Below, piece by piece: positions 49,194 through 62,342 of a stretch of DNA of 64,000 bases. The translations under genes were made by a program, and so were the position numbers. Within the stretch, counting starts at the first letter, position 1; each line of letters starts with the position of its first letter. The notes beneath the pieces are model-generated. The model saw nothing but the letters and a program-made list of their open reading frames with translations. It was not told the DNA's origin and made no database searches. The DNA comes from Rusavskia elegans (lineage: Eukaryota; Ascomycota; Lecanoromycetes; Teloschistales; Teloschistaceae), in the NCBI GenBank assembly GCA_011316305.1, contig SAUG01000052.1:558001-622000 (forward strand), written 5' to 3'.

Positions 49194-50136
49194 CCCCTGA
49201 ATCATAGGAGTGTGGAGCCTAGTAATGCGCCGAGACTCTGCAATCTTCGCCTCTCAAGCGTGCATTTCTCGGAGTTCGGGAATCTTCGCAAGGGGTCCTG
49301 GTCGCTTCCATATATGAGTATCGTATGGGTCGAGGTACGTGTTGGCAGTACTTCCATCACTCTCGTAGATCATTTCGAGCTCTCTTATCGTCTTGAATAC
49401 CCCTAAATATTCCCATTAATTGCAAAAAAGGACTGCGGATATTCAATTACTGCTCTCAAGCGGTTGATTACGTCCTCCAACCCCCTCGAGTCGATTACGC
49501 TGTGGGACAACCACTGTCTCCCCATCGACGAAAGCCAGCTACAGCCCATCCTTACCCACGCCGCGGTAACTCTCAAGATCCTTGAGTTGATGGAGCCCTT
49601 CGTGCCTTTATCACGTCCTTTGACCTTCGATATCAGCAGCTTCAAAGCCTTGCGTCTCATTCACATCGAACCTTCACTCCTCTTCCCACCCCAAGAGGAA
49701 AACTCAGATACATATGCCAGCGCGGGGAACCCCGACCTGGCCGAGTTGATCCGTCGTTGCCTGCCCCCGAATATCAAAGTACTTCTCCTAGAGTCATTAA
49801 CACTTCCCATAGCCGCCATAGCGGGTATGCAACCGGTATTTCCCACAAGGATGTGGAGTCCCTGACGTGTTCGCTTGAGCAGAGAGATCCCGTAGCTCCG
49901 AAGCTGAAGGGCTGTTCATGTATCATGTGGAGAACATATCAAAGACCGAGCAGCTCAAGAAGCTGTATGCAGTGGCGGAGAGCATGCCTGTGCGGATGGC
50001 AGGGCTGTACCGGACAGACCCTATCAATTTTGGTTGGGACTGGCTGGACAGTGACGGGCATAATATAGGCCGGTGCTTCAAGAGGCGGATCAAAAAGGCA
50101 GCTGGGACCTCCTTGGTCTGGTCTTTTGCCTGCTAG
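49194..50136 (+). CDS. Partial F-box/leucine-rich-repeat-type gene, 3' exons
   Basis: The 3' part is well supported: an exon ending at 49824 carries LRR-like strands (ALKRLITSSNPLESITLWDN, FKALRLIHIEPSLLFPP, LRRCLPPNIKVLLLES-like), a 58-nt intron (49825-49882, GTATGC...GAGCAG) follows, and the last exon 49883-50136 reads GLFMYHVENISKTEQLKKLY to the stop. An exon-like piece at about 49194-49320 (PRLCNLRLSSVHFSEFGNL) probably precedes it. No N-terminal F-box exon could be found upstream, so the gene is either 5'-truncated or has unrecognised exons. Function unknown. Confidence 0.5.
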
Positions 50137-50501
50137 TAGCTAGCCCAGCAGTGAAGGACACCGCCAGGGTTCTAGGGATTCCTCACAGCGGATGTGGGAA
50201 ATGGGAAAGGGGAAAGGAGGAGGAGGAGGAAGAGGACGAACAGGCTTGAGATATGGCCCGGTTTATTGATTTAGTCTCCACCTATATAGAAAAAGCAGGA
50301 TTGTTATTATCCTCTTGGACGATTAAACGCACAAACTATGACTTTTCTTGAATTTTGAAAAATAAAAGTTGTAGAGAAAGTAGGTGCGACAAGGCTGCCA
50401 GAGAAGATTATATGAGGAAAACGCTGCCGTTGGGGGACCCGTTGACATCTTCGTCTGCTTACAATATCTGGGCATGGCACGGCATCGGTCTTCTCCAAGT
50501 C
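50137..50501. other. Convergent 3' region
   Basis: Purine-rich AGGAGG runs near 50,210-50,240; no gene. It separates the LRR-type gene from the amidase. Confidence 0.4.
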
Positions 50502-52154
50502 TCACAACTTCCCCAAAGGATAAGCGCTAGGTATGTTCGCAAGACTGGGTACAATGATCGGCACAGTATCGTAAGCCGCAGCTTCTATCGGTGCTTCAGT
50601 CAGGGCAGGCATCTTCCGTACCATCCTTATTGCAGCAACCTGCTTGGCTAAATTCAAGAGCTTCCCTTCAGTCCACGGCAATCCCAAAATTTCCATTCCG
50701 ATCGGTATACCTTTTGGCGCAGTGTCAGTTGCTGGACTGAATCCTGCTGGGACGGTCACGACGGGAGACCCAGTCACGGCTGCTGAGATACCATTACGGC
50801 CGGATTGCGACGCAGCACCTACTTTGACTACTAGGTTCGCTTGCTCTGGGTAAATGAGAGCGTCGAGTGCGTGGTCTGCGAACACTGTCCGAATAGCCAA
50901 GGTGAGATTCTGGATGTCGAGTTTCCTTGGAGCGTAGGTAGCGTTCTGTGTCGACGAGACCAGAGCAGTGTTAACGTATTCGTACTGTGAAGGGATGACC
51001 AAGAACTTGCCGCTGGCGTAAAGATCTTTCAGCGTGCCAGGGTGAGACCCACGGAGCGAGGGTTTAGCCAAGTATTTGTCCATTTCTTGACGATATTCAT
51101 ACCTCTGCGTGTCATAGTTTTTGAGAATGTATGCTGAATTGAATATTGGCGACTCTATCGGCACGACCTTCGCTCCGACAGCAGTAATAGCAGATATTGT
51201 GGCGTCTAGAGCTTCATTGACAGGTGTCGTCTCATTGCTGTTACTTCGATTGAAGAAGCCCTCAACGAGCCCCAAGCGGACTCCCTGCAGTGAGCCACCA
51301 TAAAGCGCAGCAGCATAATCTATATTCCTGGAACCTTGAGGTACCAGGGATGTGACATTGTCGCTTTCATCATAACCTACACTAGCCATGACCGTTAATG
51401 CAGTGGCAAGATCTTCCATATTCCGGGCAATCGGACCAATGGCATCTTGAGTGTAAGAGATTGGTATGATGCCTGCTCTCGAGATCAACCCGCGCGTCGG
51501 TCTAACGCTAAACAAGCTGTTTGCGCTCGCTGGGCTACGAAGAGAGTTCACAGTGTCAGTGCCGGTACCCAGAACGGCGAAAGAGGCTGCAATAGCTGCG
51601 CCGGTACCGCCAGAGCTTCCGCCTGGTGTACGGGTCAGATCGTAGGGATTGAGTGTTTGACCGCCGATGGACGAGACAGAAAGGCCCTCTAGAGCCAGCT
51701 CATGTAGGTTGGTCTTGCCGAGAATGATTGCGCCGGCTCGCTTGAGCGCAATGACCGCTGGGGCATCGATGGACGGTTGGGAATTTGCAAGGTCTAGACA
51801 GCCGCCTGTGGTTTTCATGTCCTCGGTGTCATAGTTGTCTTTCAAGAGCACAGGAATGCAGAACAGTGCACCGGTGGTATTACCAGCTGCAATGGCTCGA
51901 TCCAGACTATCTGCTACTGCTAACGCTTGAGGATTCAAGGTTATGATGGCGTTGATTGCTGGGTTATAGGCCTCAATTCTCGAAATGAAAGCTTCTACAA
52001 TGCCTCGACAGGTACTCAGACCGCTGGACAGGGCATTGTGCACGCTCTTGATGGTGGCTTCGCGGACCTCGAATCGATTGGCACAGCTTTGGGCCTGTGA
52101 TGAACTCAGGTGAATGAGCTGGAGCAGTACCAGTGCCGCACGATTAAGCTTCAT
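50502..52154 (-). CDS. Secreted amidase (amidase signature family)
   Basis: Intronless, 550 residues from the ATG at 52154. This start is chosen because it opens a signal peptide (MKLNRAALVLLQLIHLSSSQ, then AQS). The amidase signature hallmarks are present in order: catalytic Lys105 in PVLLKDNYDT, the GGSSGGTGAAIAA block at 178-190 with the cis-Ser, and the nucleophile Ser204 in TDTVNSLRSPASA. Family members hydrolyse amide bonds in small amides, peptides or carbamates through a Ser-Ser-Lys triad; the secreted fungal group has no agreed substrate. The tail (TLTEAPIEAAAYDTVP-like) is ordinary. Its upstream region is cut short: the RIP block begins roughly 170-200 bp upstream of the start. Confidence 0.85.
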   Translation of the reverse strand: MKLNRAALVLLQLIHLSSSQAQSCANRFEVREATIKSVHNALSSGLSTCRGIVEAFISRIEAYNPAINAIITLNPQALAVADSLDRAIAAGNTTGALFCIPVLLKDNYDTEDMKTTGGCLDLANSQPSIDAPAVIALKRAGAIILGKTNLHELALEGLSVSSIGGQTLNPYDLTRTPGGSSGGTGAAIAASFAVLGTGTDTVNSLRSPASANSLFSVRPTRGLISRAGIIPISYTQDAIGPIARNMEDLATALTVMASVGYDESDNVTSLVPQGSRNIDYAAALYGGSLQGVRLGLVEGFFNRSNSNETTPVNEALDATISAITAVGAKVVPIESPIFNSAYILKNYDTQRYEYRQEMDKYLAKPSLRGSHPGTLKDLYASGKFLVIPSQYEYVNTALVSSTQNATYAPRKLDIQNLTLAIRTVFADHALDALIYPEQANLVVKVGAASQSGRNGISAAVTGSPVVTVPAGFSPATDTAPKGIPIGMEILGLPWTEGKLLNLAKQVAAIRMVRKMPALTEAPIEAAAYDTVPIIVPSLANIPSAYPLGKL

Positions 52155-52591
52155 GGTGACTTCAACGCCTCGCAATGTCCTGGTTAGATTGGAGATACAC
52201 CATCGATATCATCAGTCGAATCGAAGGATAGATAGCCGGGAAATCAAGCTATCTCGGCTGATGATTAGCAGATGCTCAGATATCATTACCCCAGGGGAAA
52301 TAAAGAGTGATAAAACGGAAGCTAAATTCGGGACCCTCTCTAAAATTTCGGACTACTATTTTAAGAATTAACTCTACTATACTTAATAACTACCGGTCGA
52401 AACCGTTTAAAATTTATATTATAGGGTTACTATAGTTTAAAGACTTTAAATTTTAAATTTTACTAAATTTAGCTAAGATCTAGATAAGTTATAAAGGTTT
52501 TAATTTTCTAGTAGTAGCTAGTAGAATCGTAGGCGCCTCTTATAGCAGGCTTACTATAACCTTTTAAAAACTAATAACGAAATCTATAGAG

Positions 52592-52877
52592 TTTCTATAA
52601 ATTTATATATATTAAATATATACGTCTATAAATCTATTATAAATTTTATAAAATCTAATATAAAAGTTTATATAGAAGTAATTATAATAGAGATACAATT
52701 TAGTCAGATATATATTAACCAATAGAGTTGGTTTACTAATTACGTAAAATTTTTAGTTATATCTAAATAGGTTTAGCGTAGTTTTAACGAATTCTACTTT
52801 TCTTTTACCGATTCTTTCTATAGAATTTTTCTCTATAGCTAGAATTATCTATCTATATACTGCTACCTATATATTTA
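52592..52877 (+). repeat. 5' LTR of the Copia element
   Basis: Aligns with 57,993-58,261, best over the last 200 bp (shared AAATAGGTTTAGCG and CTATATACTGCTA). A 14-bp indel lies near the left end, so the exact start is approximate. Confidence 0.65.
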
Positions 52878-55800
52878 TTATTATAAACCCGGTATTATAT
52901 ACTACTATACGACTATTATTATCGTTATTTAAATAATCTATTTTCTAAAAAGTAGTTATCTTTAAAAGTCGATTTATCGTAATTTACCTAGGCGGATTCT
53001 ACTATTAAGAATTTACTTTAATCTAAAAGCTTATCTACGCGAGTAATTAAAAAGCTAAAGTTTTTAACTATAACTTCTAGTAATTAGTAAAGAGCTATCG
53101 GAAGCTCTTTATAAAAAATAGTTTAAAAAAAACCTTTTTACCCGAATAATCTTTTTTTTAATTTATTAATTTATTAATATATTATTATAAAAAGTAAACG
53201 CGAAGTTAAACTAGTTTTATCTAAAAACTAGGACTAATAGCTCGCTATTATTAAAGTTAAAGTAATAAGCCTTTTCGTTTAAAATTTAATTAATTTATCG
53301 AAAAATAAAAAGCTTCCGTACTATATAGAATCTATAAAGCCTAAACTAGCCGTACTTCCGGCTAATATTTCTATCGAAACTAAAATAGAAGCGAAAAAGA
53401 ATTATAAAGATATAAAAAAGGATTATAAAAAAAAATACTTACGCTAGAAATACTAGGTCGAAGCTTTTACTAAAATTGTCGAATATATTTATAATATAGT
53501 ATCCGCTAGTAATATTATTTTTATTTAAAATATTAAGATTTATTTCTAGAATCTTCTTCGAATATTTAAAGCTAGATTAGTATTAATTGACTTAGTATAA
53601 ATATTAGAAGTCGAATACTTCTATAAAAAAATCTTAACGGGCCCTATTACTAAATAAAACTATAAAATATAACTCGATAACTACGTCTAGATATATACGA
53701 AAGCTAAATATATCGGAGTAATAGAAATTAAAAATCTTCGGCAAGTATATCGAAATTTCCTTTTTATTATTTTAGGTTCTATATTAATCCTCGCCTAAAT
53801 ATATAAAATTCTACTCGATAAAATTACCGATTATAAAATCCAATACTTTAAATTTATCGAAAAGTTTTATAACTATATTAGATTATATAATATTAAATAT
53901 ACGGCAGTATATTACTATACCTTCGCCGTCGAAAAAGATTTTTCTAGTAACGAAAATAATAAAGATAAAAATTAAAAAAAAAAAATCCCTTTTTTCTTTC
54001 GAAATTAAAGTCCTGAACCGCTGTTATATATCTATAGTTTTAAGTATTAGTTTAGCAATTACTAGACCCTATATAACTATTTCGGCTTTAAATATTCTAA
54101 ATAACTATTAAATTAGAAATCTAAAAAGAAAACTATAAAAAAAGATTTATAATAAATTTAATAACGATATAAAAAAAAAGAATAAAGTTAAGATAAAAAT
54201 TAATAGGTTAATTAAATTCGCTAAATAAAAAGAAAAAAACGAAAATAAACTTTTTTAATTAATAATAGTAGAAGATAATACGTTTACTATATTTTCTAGA
54301 AGCTTCGCTATTAACTTCTATCTTCGATTTTTCTAGATAATCGATAGCGGCTTAATAATTAATATCTATAATAATATAATAGTCTACCGCTTCGTTTATA
54401 AAAAAGATTATATAGATAGATTATATATAGTTTCCGATAAAGGACCTATAGTAATTATCGCCTATAGTTTAATATCTATTATCGTCGATTATCTTTAAAG
54501 TAGTAAGCAGATTATAATTATAAATATCGTCTATATTTTAAAATTTATAACGAATTTAATATCCGAATTTTATTTTAAAAATAAAAATAAATTTTTCCGC
54601 GATAGCGAAGGCCGCCGTATATAATAAATAGATTAAATAATCTTTATATATAAAAGAGTTAAAGATTATTAACTATTCGAAAATAATATAAATAGTTATA
54701 GAGATATAGTACTAGTAATATTTACTACTTTAATAGTCAGATCCGATATAACGTATTAGTAGTATTATCTATTTATATACGCTGCTAATAAAGCTATATA
54801 GTATCTATTATAAATAGCTAAAGAGATAAAAATTATAGATAATATTAAGACGCCTGTAATAAATAAATATAAAATCTATACTAACTAAATCTAAAGTTTA
54901 TTAATTAATTTTTCGCTCGTATTATAAATTAGAAGATTCGGATAAATCCTTCTATTATATTACCTACGATCTTATTTTTCTACTAGTTAGTTTTAATAAA
55001 TTCGAATAGATTATATTATTCGCCTATATTATAATAAATTTCTATATAGTATTTATATATCGTATTAAAGACGAAACGGTTTACTAAATTAAAAAGGTAA
55101 TTAAAATTATTAAAACGCGTTATAAATATAAGGTTATCTTCTTTAAATCGGATAGAAAAAGAACGCTTTTAAATAAAGAATTTAAAGACCTTCTAATAAA
55201 GTTAGATATTATTTAGAAAAGTTTAGCGCCGGCGATTTCTAAATAGAATAGATATTCGGAACGCCTAGATTATATCTTTATTATTAAAATAAAGGTATTA
55301 ATTATTATTTTTAGTCTATCGGAATATCTATTCTCTTAAATTATCGAAATCGCTGCTATAATAATAAACCGTACCTCTAAAAAGAAACTCGGATAGAAAA
55401 CCGCTTATAAAATCGTTATAGATAATCGTTTTTATCTAGACTATATATATTTATTTAGCAAGAAAGTTTATATATTAAATAAATATATTCCGTATAAAAA
55501 TAAACTTTTTTTAAAAGTTTATATAAGTTTTCTAATAGGATATAAAAGTATTAATATCTATAGTATCTAGATTTCCAGCTAGCGAAAGATAATTATAACC
55601 CGCGATATTATATTCGATAAAACCTAGTTCTATTCCTCTAAAGAAATTAATATAATTTAATTAGAAAAAGAGCTAGTTATCTATAATATATTCGATATTT
55701 AGTATATAGATCTTCCGAAGGAGGACGTAAATAGTAGTAATAGTAGTAAAGATAAAGTAGTTATCGTTTATATGCCCGCAGAATAAAATCAAGAGTAACC

Positions 55801-57992
55801 TATAGAAAAACCAAATAGTAAAAGTAAAAAAAAAAAGTATTCCTTCCTATCTTCTCTAAACCTTTCTACTATAGGAAGTAACGATTCGTCTACCGTTGGA
55901 AATAATAATATTTTTTAAGATTTAGATAATAGAATAGTAACTAAAGCTATATATAATTTAAACGATATATATTTCGAAAGTAAAAATAACTTCTATAACG
56001 CCGCCGAGTAAATAATATCTAAACTTAAAGAGTTTCGATTTTATTACGAGATAGAAAAAGATAATATTATTTTTAAAAGGGTATTATACCGCCGGAAAAT
56101 AACTAAACGAAGTAAGATAATAAAAAAAAAAAGGAAAAAGTAAAGCGGATATAGTAATACTATAATAAATAATCGGCAAGAAATTAAAGTTATTTTATAT
56201 AATATTTAGTATATATATTACTATTCGATTATTTTATAAAAAAGATTTACTAGTATTATAGAAGTTTAAATTTCTTTTACTAAATATAAAATATTATCGA
56301 AATTAATTTCTATCGGAACTAAAATATTAGCAGAATATATTAAAATATCTATTTATAAAATACTTTTTCGAAGCTATCGTTACCGAAGTTAAAGCTTTTT
56401 AGATAAAGAAAATCTAGAAGGAAGTATCTTTCGACGAAGAAATAAAAAATAATAAAATAGTAATCCTAACTATATAGATATTTAAATATAAATTTAATAA
56501 CCAAAGCTATTTACTTAAATATAAAGTTCGCTTTTATACTAGAAGTAATTTATAAAATACTTCGGCGAATATATATATAGTAATATTAGTTATATATAAT
56601 TTTCGAACGCTAATAGTAATAGTTATATTTTTCGGTTTCGAGATTCGCTAATATAACGCCGTTAACGTCTTCGCTAATAGCGAGATTAATAAATCGATAT
56701 ATATTAAAGCTCTTTATAGATAGATAGAATCTAAATTAATTTTACTATATCTATTTCGAATATTATATAGCTTTAAATAATCGCCTATTTTATAGTATCG
56801 TTATCTTTCGGAAAACTTTATTAAAATAGGTTTTTAAACCGTTTCCGGTACTGAATATTTATTTATTAATTAGTATATATTATTTTTCTTCTTTATAAAT
56901 AATATCGCTGTTATATATAAGGCAAGATATAAAAAATACGTTAAAGAATTCTAGATAAAGCTTTTTAAACGATATAAAATAAAATATTTTAGTAAAATAT
57001 TTTAGTTACTAGATATTAGGATAATATATAATAGAAAAGCTCGTCGGTTCTATATATACTAGGATTCGTATATTAATAAAACTATAAAAAAATACTATAT
57101 CGATTTTTCTAATAATATATTTAAAATACCGCTGGTTATTATAGTAATTTTTAGAAAAAATCCCGATTAGATAGAACTATAGTAAATATTAGTCTACTAG
57201 TAATTTATTAGTTTAATTAACTTTATAGTAATTATAATACGAGCAGATATTTTATTTACTATATTAAAGTTTTTAGAATTTCTAGTAAATCTATTAGAAC
57301 GTTATTATATAGTAGTAATTCGAACTATATAGTATTTAGAATATATAAAATTCTATTCTATTATATATAACGCGGAAGTAATAGATCCGAATATTATTTT
57401 TATTATTTTATTAGATACGTTATTCGTCGATAATCCGGATACTCGCTATAGTTCCTAGAAATATTATTTTAAATTATTCGACGGTTTTATCGATTAGAAG
57501 GCTTCTAAACAGAAGATAGTTATATTAAATTCTATTAAAACCGAATTACTCGCTATATCCGTAATAGAAAAAAAATTTATCTAATAAAATAAACTCTTCG
57601 AAAAGATTTTATTAGAACCGGCGTATATACTATATATTTAGGTAGATAATATATAGATAATCTGTATTTTTAAAAACGTTAATTTATAGTTTATATTAAA
57701 GCTCCGTTATATAGATATTTACCGCTATTAACTTCGCTAGAAAATTAGAAATAGGAATATTAATATTAAATATATAGCTTCCGCAGTAATTCTAGTAAAT
57801 AGTTTTACGAAAACTCTATCTATATTATATTATAAAAAGTTTATTGAACTTTTAAAACTCTAAAATATACTTTTAAATAAATAGTTAAATTATAATTCTA
57901 GTTCTAATAACTATAGTATCGCTAGCGCCTATAATTTAATTAATACTGATTCGATTTATATAGAAAATAAAGCCTTTAATATAATATAAAGT

Positions 57993-58261
57993 TGTCTAAT
58001 AGGATTAAACTTATTATATACGTCGTAATAATTTTAAAAAGATATAAAAGCCTATATAAAAGTTAATATAATAGAGATATAATTAAATTAAATATATATT
58101 AACTAATAGGATTAGATTACTAATTATAGAAAATCTTTAATTATATCTAAATAGGTTTAGCGTGGTTTTAGCGAATTTTACTTTTCTTTTACCGATTTTC
58201 TCTATAGAACTCTTTTCTATAGCTATAATCATCGACCTATATACTGCTATCTATATATTTA
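57993..58261 (+). repeat. 3' LTR of the Copia element
   Basis: Starts TGTCTAATAGG and ends in a TATTTA run; direct partner of 52,592-52,877. Confidence 0.65.
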
Positions 58262-58350
58262 TATAATATTTTAACGTCGTTAAATAATATTTCTATAAAC
58301 TTTTAAGGTTAGAAGAACCGAAATTTAAAAGGGTTTCCAGATTAGCTTCC

Positions 58351-58909
58351 GTTTTATCACTTTTTATTTCCTCTGAGGTATTGGTAGTTTCGGGACTTTC
58401 TAAGTTCTGCGTTACCGCACAAGCGATTTGATTCGTAATAATAATACGAATGGAGACGAGTCAGACAATACAACTATTTAAAGGTAAATACTTACAATTA
58501 AATGGATGAAAATCTACATTTTCATTGTAAACAGTTTCAATTGATTACCCTCTATTTCTATGTCACACATCTTTCATCGACGAACAATACATCTTACTTT
58601 GACGAAGGGTTCGGATGAATATGCTCTATTACGATGATATACTGTTGTAGTTGGTCTGGCAAGGCTGTGCCGAGGTGGAGAGTGGCCCGATCAATCGATC
58701 GCTCGAAGAGGAAAGGCACCATTTGCAGATCCCGTCGATATCGCATCGTCATCAGGCGTCGAAATTATTGTCTGAAGCATTCGTCTTGGAATCAGTTGGC
58801 TTACGAAATTGCCGCTTGGTCTATATTTCCGAGACTCCCCCATGTGCCAAAACCTCAAGTGTTTGCTACCTTGAGGAGACCCTGTCCCTAATTACCAATC
58901 GTTCAGAGC
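58351..58909. promoter_or_regulatory. Upstream region of the Lon gene
   Basis: Normal composition resumes here. Overlapping frames from 58,634 have no domain and are taken as leader. No specific promoter element was identified. Confidence 0.4.
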
Positions 58910-61900
58910 ATGGTCTGCGCCCAATCACTACCATGGAGGTCTGCTCTCCGCAGCGCTCGACGGAGCAGTCTTCGAAGAATACAGGTCCTCCAACCTCAAC
59001 CACTTATCTCTTTACTTCCAGTAGCGGCCTACTCAGCAGTACCAAGATCACGTAAATCGCCACAGAACCTTTTCACTGCCTCGACGTCCCGCCCTTTCGC
59101 CACATCACCTGCACGACGAAAAGATCTTCCCCCTGACGACGTGCCCGACCCCATCCCACTCAAAGAAGACGGCCAGACCGAAAGCCAGACCCCGATAAAC
59201 GAGTCTACAAGCAAGTCAGAAGAGTCCGTTGAAGCGAAGAAAGTCCCTGAGACGCCACCATCGAGTTCTACAGCAGCGGGCAGCACTAGCAATGCAAAAG
59301 GTGGCAGTGGAGCCGGCAGTGGCGGCGAGTCTGGAGGTGGAGACGGCGGCAGGAAAGGGGGGAGGAAGATCTCCAATGAGCGAGCTATCCAGAAACCATC
59401 CGTTCCCGAAGTCTACCCACAAGTCATGGCCATACCAATAGCGAAGCGACCGCTGTTCCCCGGGTTTTACAAAGCCGTCACAATCCGTGACCCAAATGTG
59501 GCCCGGGCCATCCAAGAGATGATGCGAAGAGGTCAACAATACGTGGGCGCGTTCCTGTTCAAGGATGAGGCGTCCGACAAGGATGTCATTGAGAGCATGG
59601 ATGACGTTCATGATGTTGGAGTCTTTGCACAGATTACCAGTGCTTTCCCCGTGAACGGCGAAGAACACAGCTTGACAGCCGTCCTATACCCGCACCGAAG
59701 AATCAAGATGTCAAGGCTCATCCCGCCGAACGAGGTCACGAACAAAAGCCCATCAAATGGTTCGAAGGTGGCGTCGGTAGTTGACATCAAACCTGTCGAA
59801 GACCAAACAAAGAAAGACACAATTTCGATAGACAAGTCGGGCGATGTGGTTGCCAGTTTTGAAGAGTCCAGTACTGCTCGTCCAATTAGGGACGTACAGC
59901 CCTATGAGCCAACAGCCTTCCTGCGGGAGTTTCCTGTCAGTCTAGTCGATGTGGATAACCTGGTCGAAGAGGCCTATGACAAGAAAGATCCTGTGATCAA
60001 AGCTGTGACGAGCGAGCTCGTCAATGTCTTCAAGGATGTCGCAAACCTCAACCATCTGTTCCGAGATCAGATATCAACCTTCTCAATGAGTCAATCCGCC
60101 GGTAATATCTTGGAAGAGCCTGGAAAGCTGGCAGACTTTGCGGCTGCAGTTTCTGCGGGCGAAATCCGGGAGCTGCAAGATGTCCTCGAGACGATGAATG
60201 TACAAGAGCGGCTGTCGAAGGCTTTGATGGTTTTGAAGAAAGAGCTGATGAATGCACAACTGCAAGCCAAGATCTCGAAAGATGTTGAGAGCAAGATCCA
60301 AAAGCGACAGCGGGAATACTGGCTGATGGAGCAGATGAAAGGCATTCGTCGGGAGCTAGGGATTGAATCAGACGGCAAAGACAAGATGGTGGAGAAATTC
60401 AAAGAGAAGGCAAGCAAGCTTGCGATGCCAGAGGCCGTCCAAAAGGTGTTTGAAGAGGAACTCAATAAGCTAGCACATATAGAACCTGCGGCGTCCGAGT
60501 TCAACGTCACGAGGAATTATCTCGACTGGCTAACACAAATACCATGGGGTCAGCAAAGTGCCGAGAACTTCGGTATCAAGAACGCAATGACTGTCTTGGA
60601 TGAGGACCACCACGGATTGAAAGATGTCAAAGATCGTATTCTGGAGTTTATCGCAGTTGGCAAGTTACGAGGGACTGTCGAGGGCAAAATTCTGTGCTTT
60701 GTTGGTCCTCCTGGTGTGGGTAAAACGAGCATCGGGAAATCGATAGCACGTGCTCTTAACAGGCAATACTATCGCTTCAGCGTGGGTGGTTTGACAGATG
60801 TTGCCGAGATCAAAGGGCATCGAAGGACATATGTCGGAGCATTACCTGGTCGCATCATCCAAGCCCTCAAGAAATGTCAAACAGAGAACCCGTTAATCCT
60901 TATTGATGAGGTCGACAAGATTGGACGTGGCCATCAAGGCGACCCTTCCTCGGCCCTTCTCGAGCTCCTTGATCCAGAACAGAACAACTCCTTCCTTGAC
61001 CACTATCTCGACGTCCCGGTAGACCTTTCCAAAGTCCTCTTCGTCTGCACCGCCAACATGACCGACACCATTCCCCGACCCCTCCTCGACCGCATGGAGA
61101 TGATCGAACTCTCAGGCTATGTTGCCGACGAGAAGATGGCCATAGCAGAACGTTATCTTTCCCCCGCCGCCAAAGAGCTTTCGGGTCTTAAAGACGTTGC
61201 CGTCAACCTCGACAAAGCCGCCATAGAAGAACTCATCAAATCCTACTGCCGCGAATCCGGCGTCCGCAACCTGAAGAAGCAAATCGAGAAAGTCTACCGC
61301 AAATCCGCCCTCAACATCATCCGCGATGTCGGCGAAGGCGATGACACCCCACTCGCCGAATCTAACGCCCTCACGGAAGAAGGCAAGAAAGCACAAGAAG
61401 AGTCGGAGAAGAACAAGGAGAAGACGGATGTTAAAATTACACCGGACGCTATCGAGAAGGAAACAACGCCCACTCCACGCGTACAACTCAAAGTCCCGGA
61501 TTCAGTCAACATCACCATCGATCGCTCCAACCTAAAAGATTACGTCGGCCCCCCCGTTTTCACCTCCGACCGCCTCTACGAAACCACTCCTCCCGGCGTC
61601 GCCATGGGTCTAGCATGGACATCCATGGGCGGCGCAGCCTTGTACGTCGAATCAATCCTCGAGAACGCCCTTTCCGCTTCCTCCCGCCCGGGCCTCGAAC
61701 GAACCGGCAATTTAAAAACCGTAATGAAAGAATCTACCCTCATCGCCTACAGTTTCGCAAAAGGCCTGCTGGCGCAGAAATTCCCAAACAACAAGTTCTT
61801 TGAAAAAGCGAAAGTGCATCTGCATTGTCCGGAAGGGGCGGTGCAGAAGGATGGACCGAGCGCGGGTGTCACGATGGCGACGAGTTTGCTGTCTCTGGCT

Positions 61901-62342
61901 CTGGGGAGAGGTGTCGGGCCTACTGTGGCTATGACGGGCGAGTTGACGGTTACGGGGAAGGTGTTGCGGATTGGGGGGCTCAGGGAAAAGACGGTGGCGG
62001 CGAGGAGGGCCGGGGCCGAGAGGATTATTTTCCCAATGGATAACATGAGTGACTGGATTGAGTTGCCAGAGGTGAGTTTTCCTATCTCGTTCTCTGTGTG
62101 CCATGAAAAGGGCGGCTGTTCAGGGGACGTGTTGTGGGAAAGACGAAGGGCTAATGGAGATGGTGCAGAACATCAAAGAGGGCATCCAAGGCCATGCCGC
62201 GAGCTGGTATTCCGATATCTTCGACCTCGTCTTCCCCGATCTAGACCACGACCTCGCGAACAACATGTGGAAAAAACAGCTCAAGGAGCCGAAGAAAAGA
62301 AAAGATCAGGATGATAACAACTCTTCGGACGACCACGACTGA
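58910..62342 (+). CDS. PIM1: Mitochondrial Lon protease
   Basis: Two exons, 58910-62071 and 62169-62342, joined by a 97-nt intron (GTGAGT...GTGCAG) that links WIELPE to NIKEGIQGHAASW; 1,111 residues, normal for fungal Lon. The N-terminus is an Arg-rich, acid-free matrix-targeting presequence (MVCAQSLPWRSALRSARRSS). Then a Gly/Ser-rich linker, the LON substrate-binding domain (VMAIPIAKRPLFPGFYKAV), a coiled-coil region (KDVESKIQKRQREYWLMEQM), the AAA+ module with Walker A GPPGVGKTS (599-607) and Walker B LILIDEVDKIG, and the Lon protease domain with Ser984 (DGPSAGVTM) and Lys1027 (GLREKTVAA), 43 residues apart as in other Lons. ATP-dependent degradation of misfolded matrix proteins and mtDNA maintenance is the known role. 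The acidic insert between AAA+ and protease domains is typical of fungi. Confidence 0.95.

Larger units (their letters stand above)
52592..58261 (+). mobile_element. RIP-inactivated Ty1/Copia LTR retrotransposon
   Basis: Direct terminal repeats of about 270-286 bp bound the element. On the plus strand integrase precedes reverse transcriptase, the Copia order. The integrase core can be read at about 54,950-55,640 (F-K-S-D-R-K-R-x-L-L-N-K-E-F-K-D, S-E-R-L-D-Y, Y-I-P-Y-K-N-K-L, V-I-F-D-type end). The RT reads F-G-F-E-I-R-x-Y-N-A-V-N at about 56,630 and the catalytic box as ILFFFFINNIAVIYK (original VDD) at about 56,875-56,920. A long tail with RNase H follows. All frames have many RIP-type stops. 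A convincing target duplication was not found. Confidence 0.8.
52340..58350. repeat. Second AT-rich RIP block
   Basis: About 6 kb with the same lack of CA/TG, retention of CG and stop density as the first block. It contains one Ty1/Copia element plus about 250 bp of AT-rich sequence on its left and 90 bp on its right that are not assigned. Confidence 0.9.
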
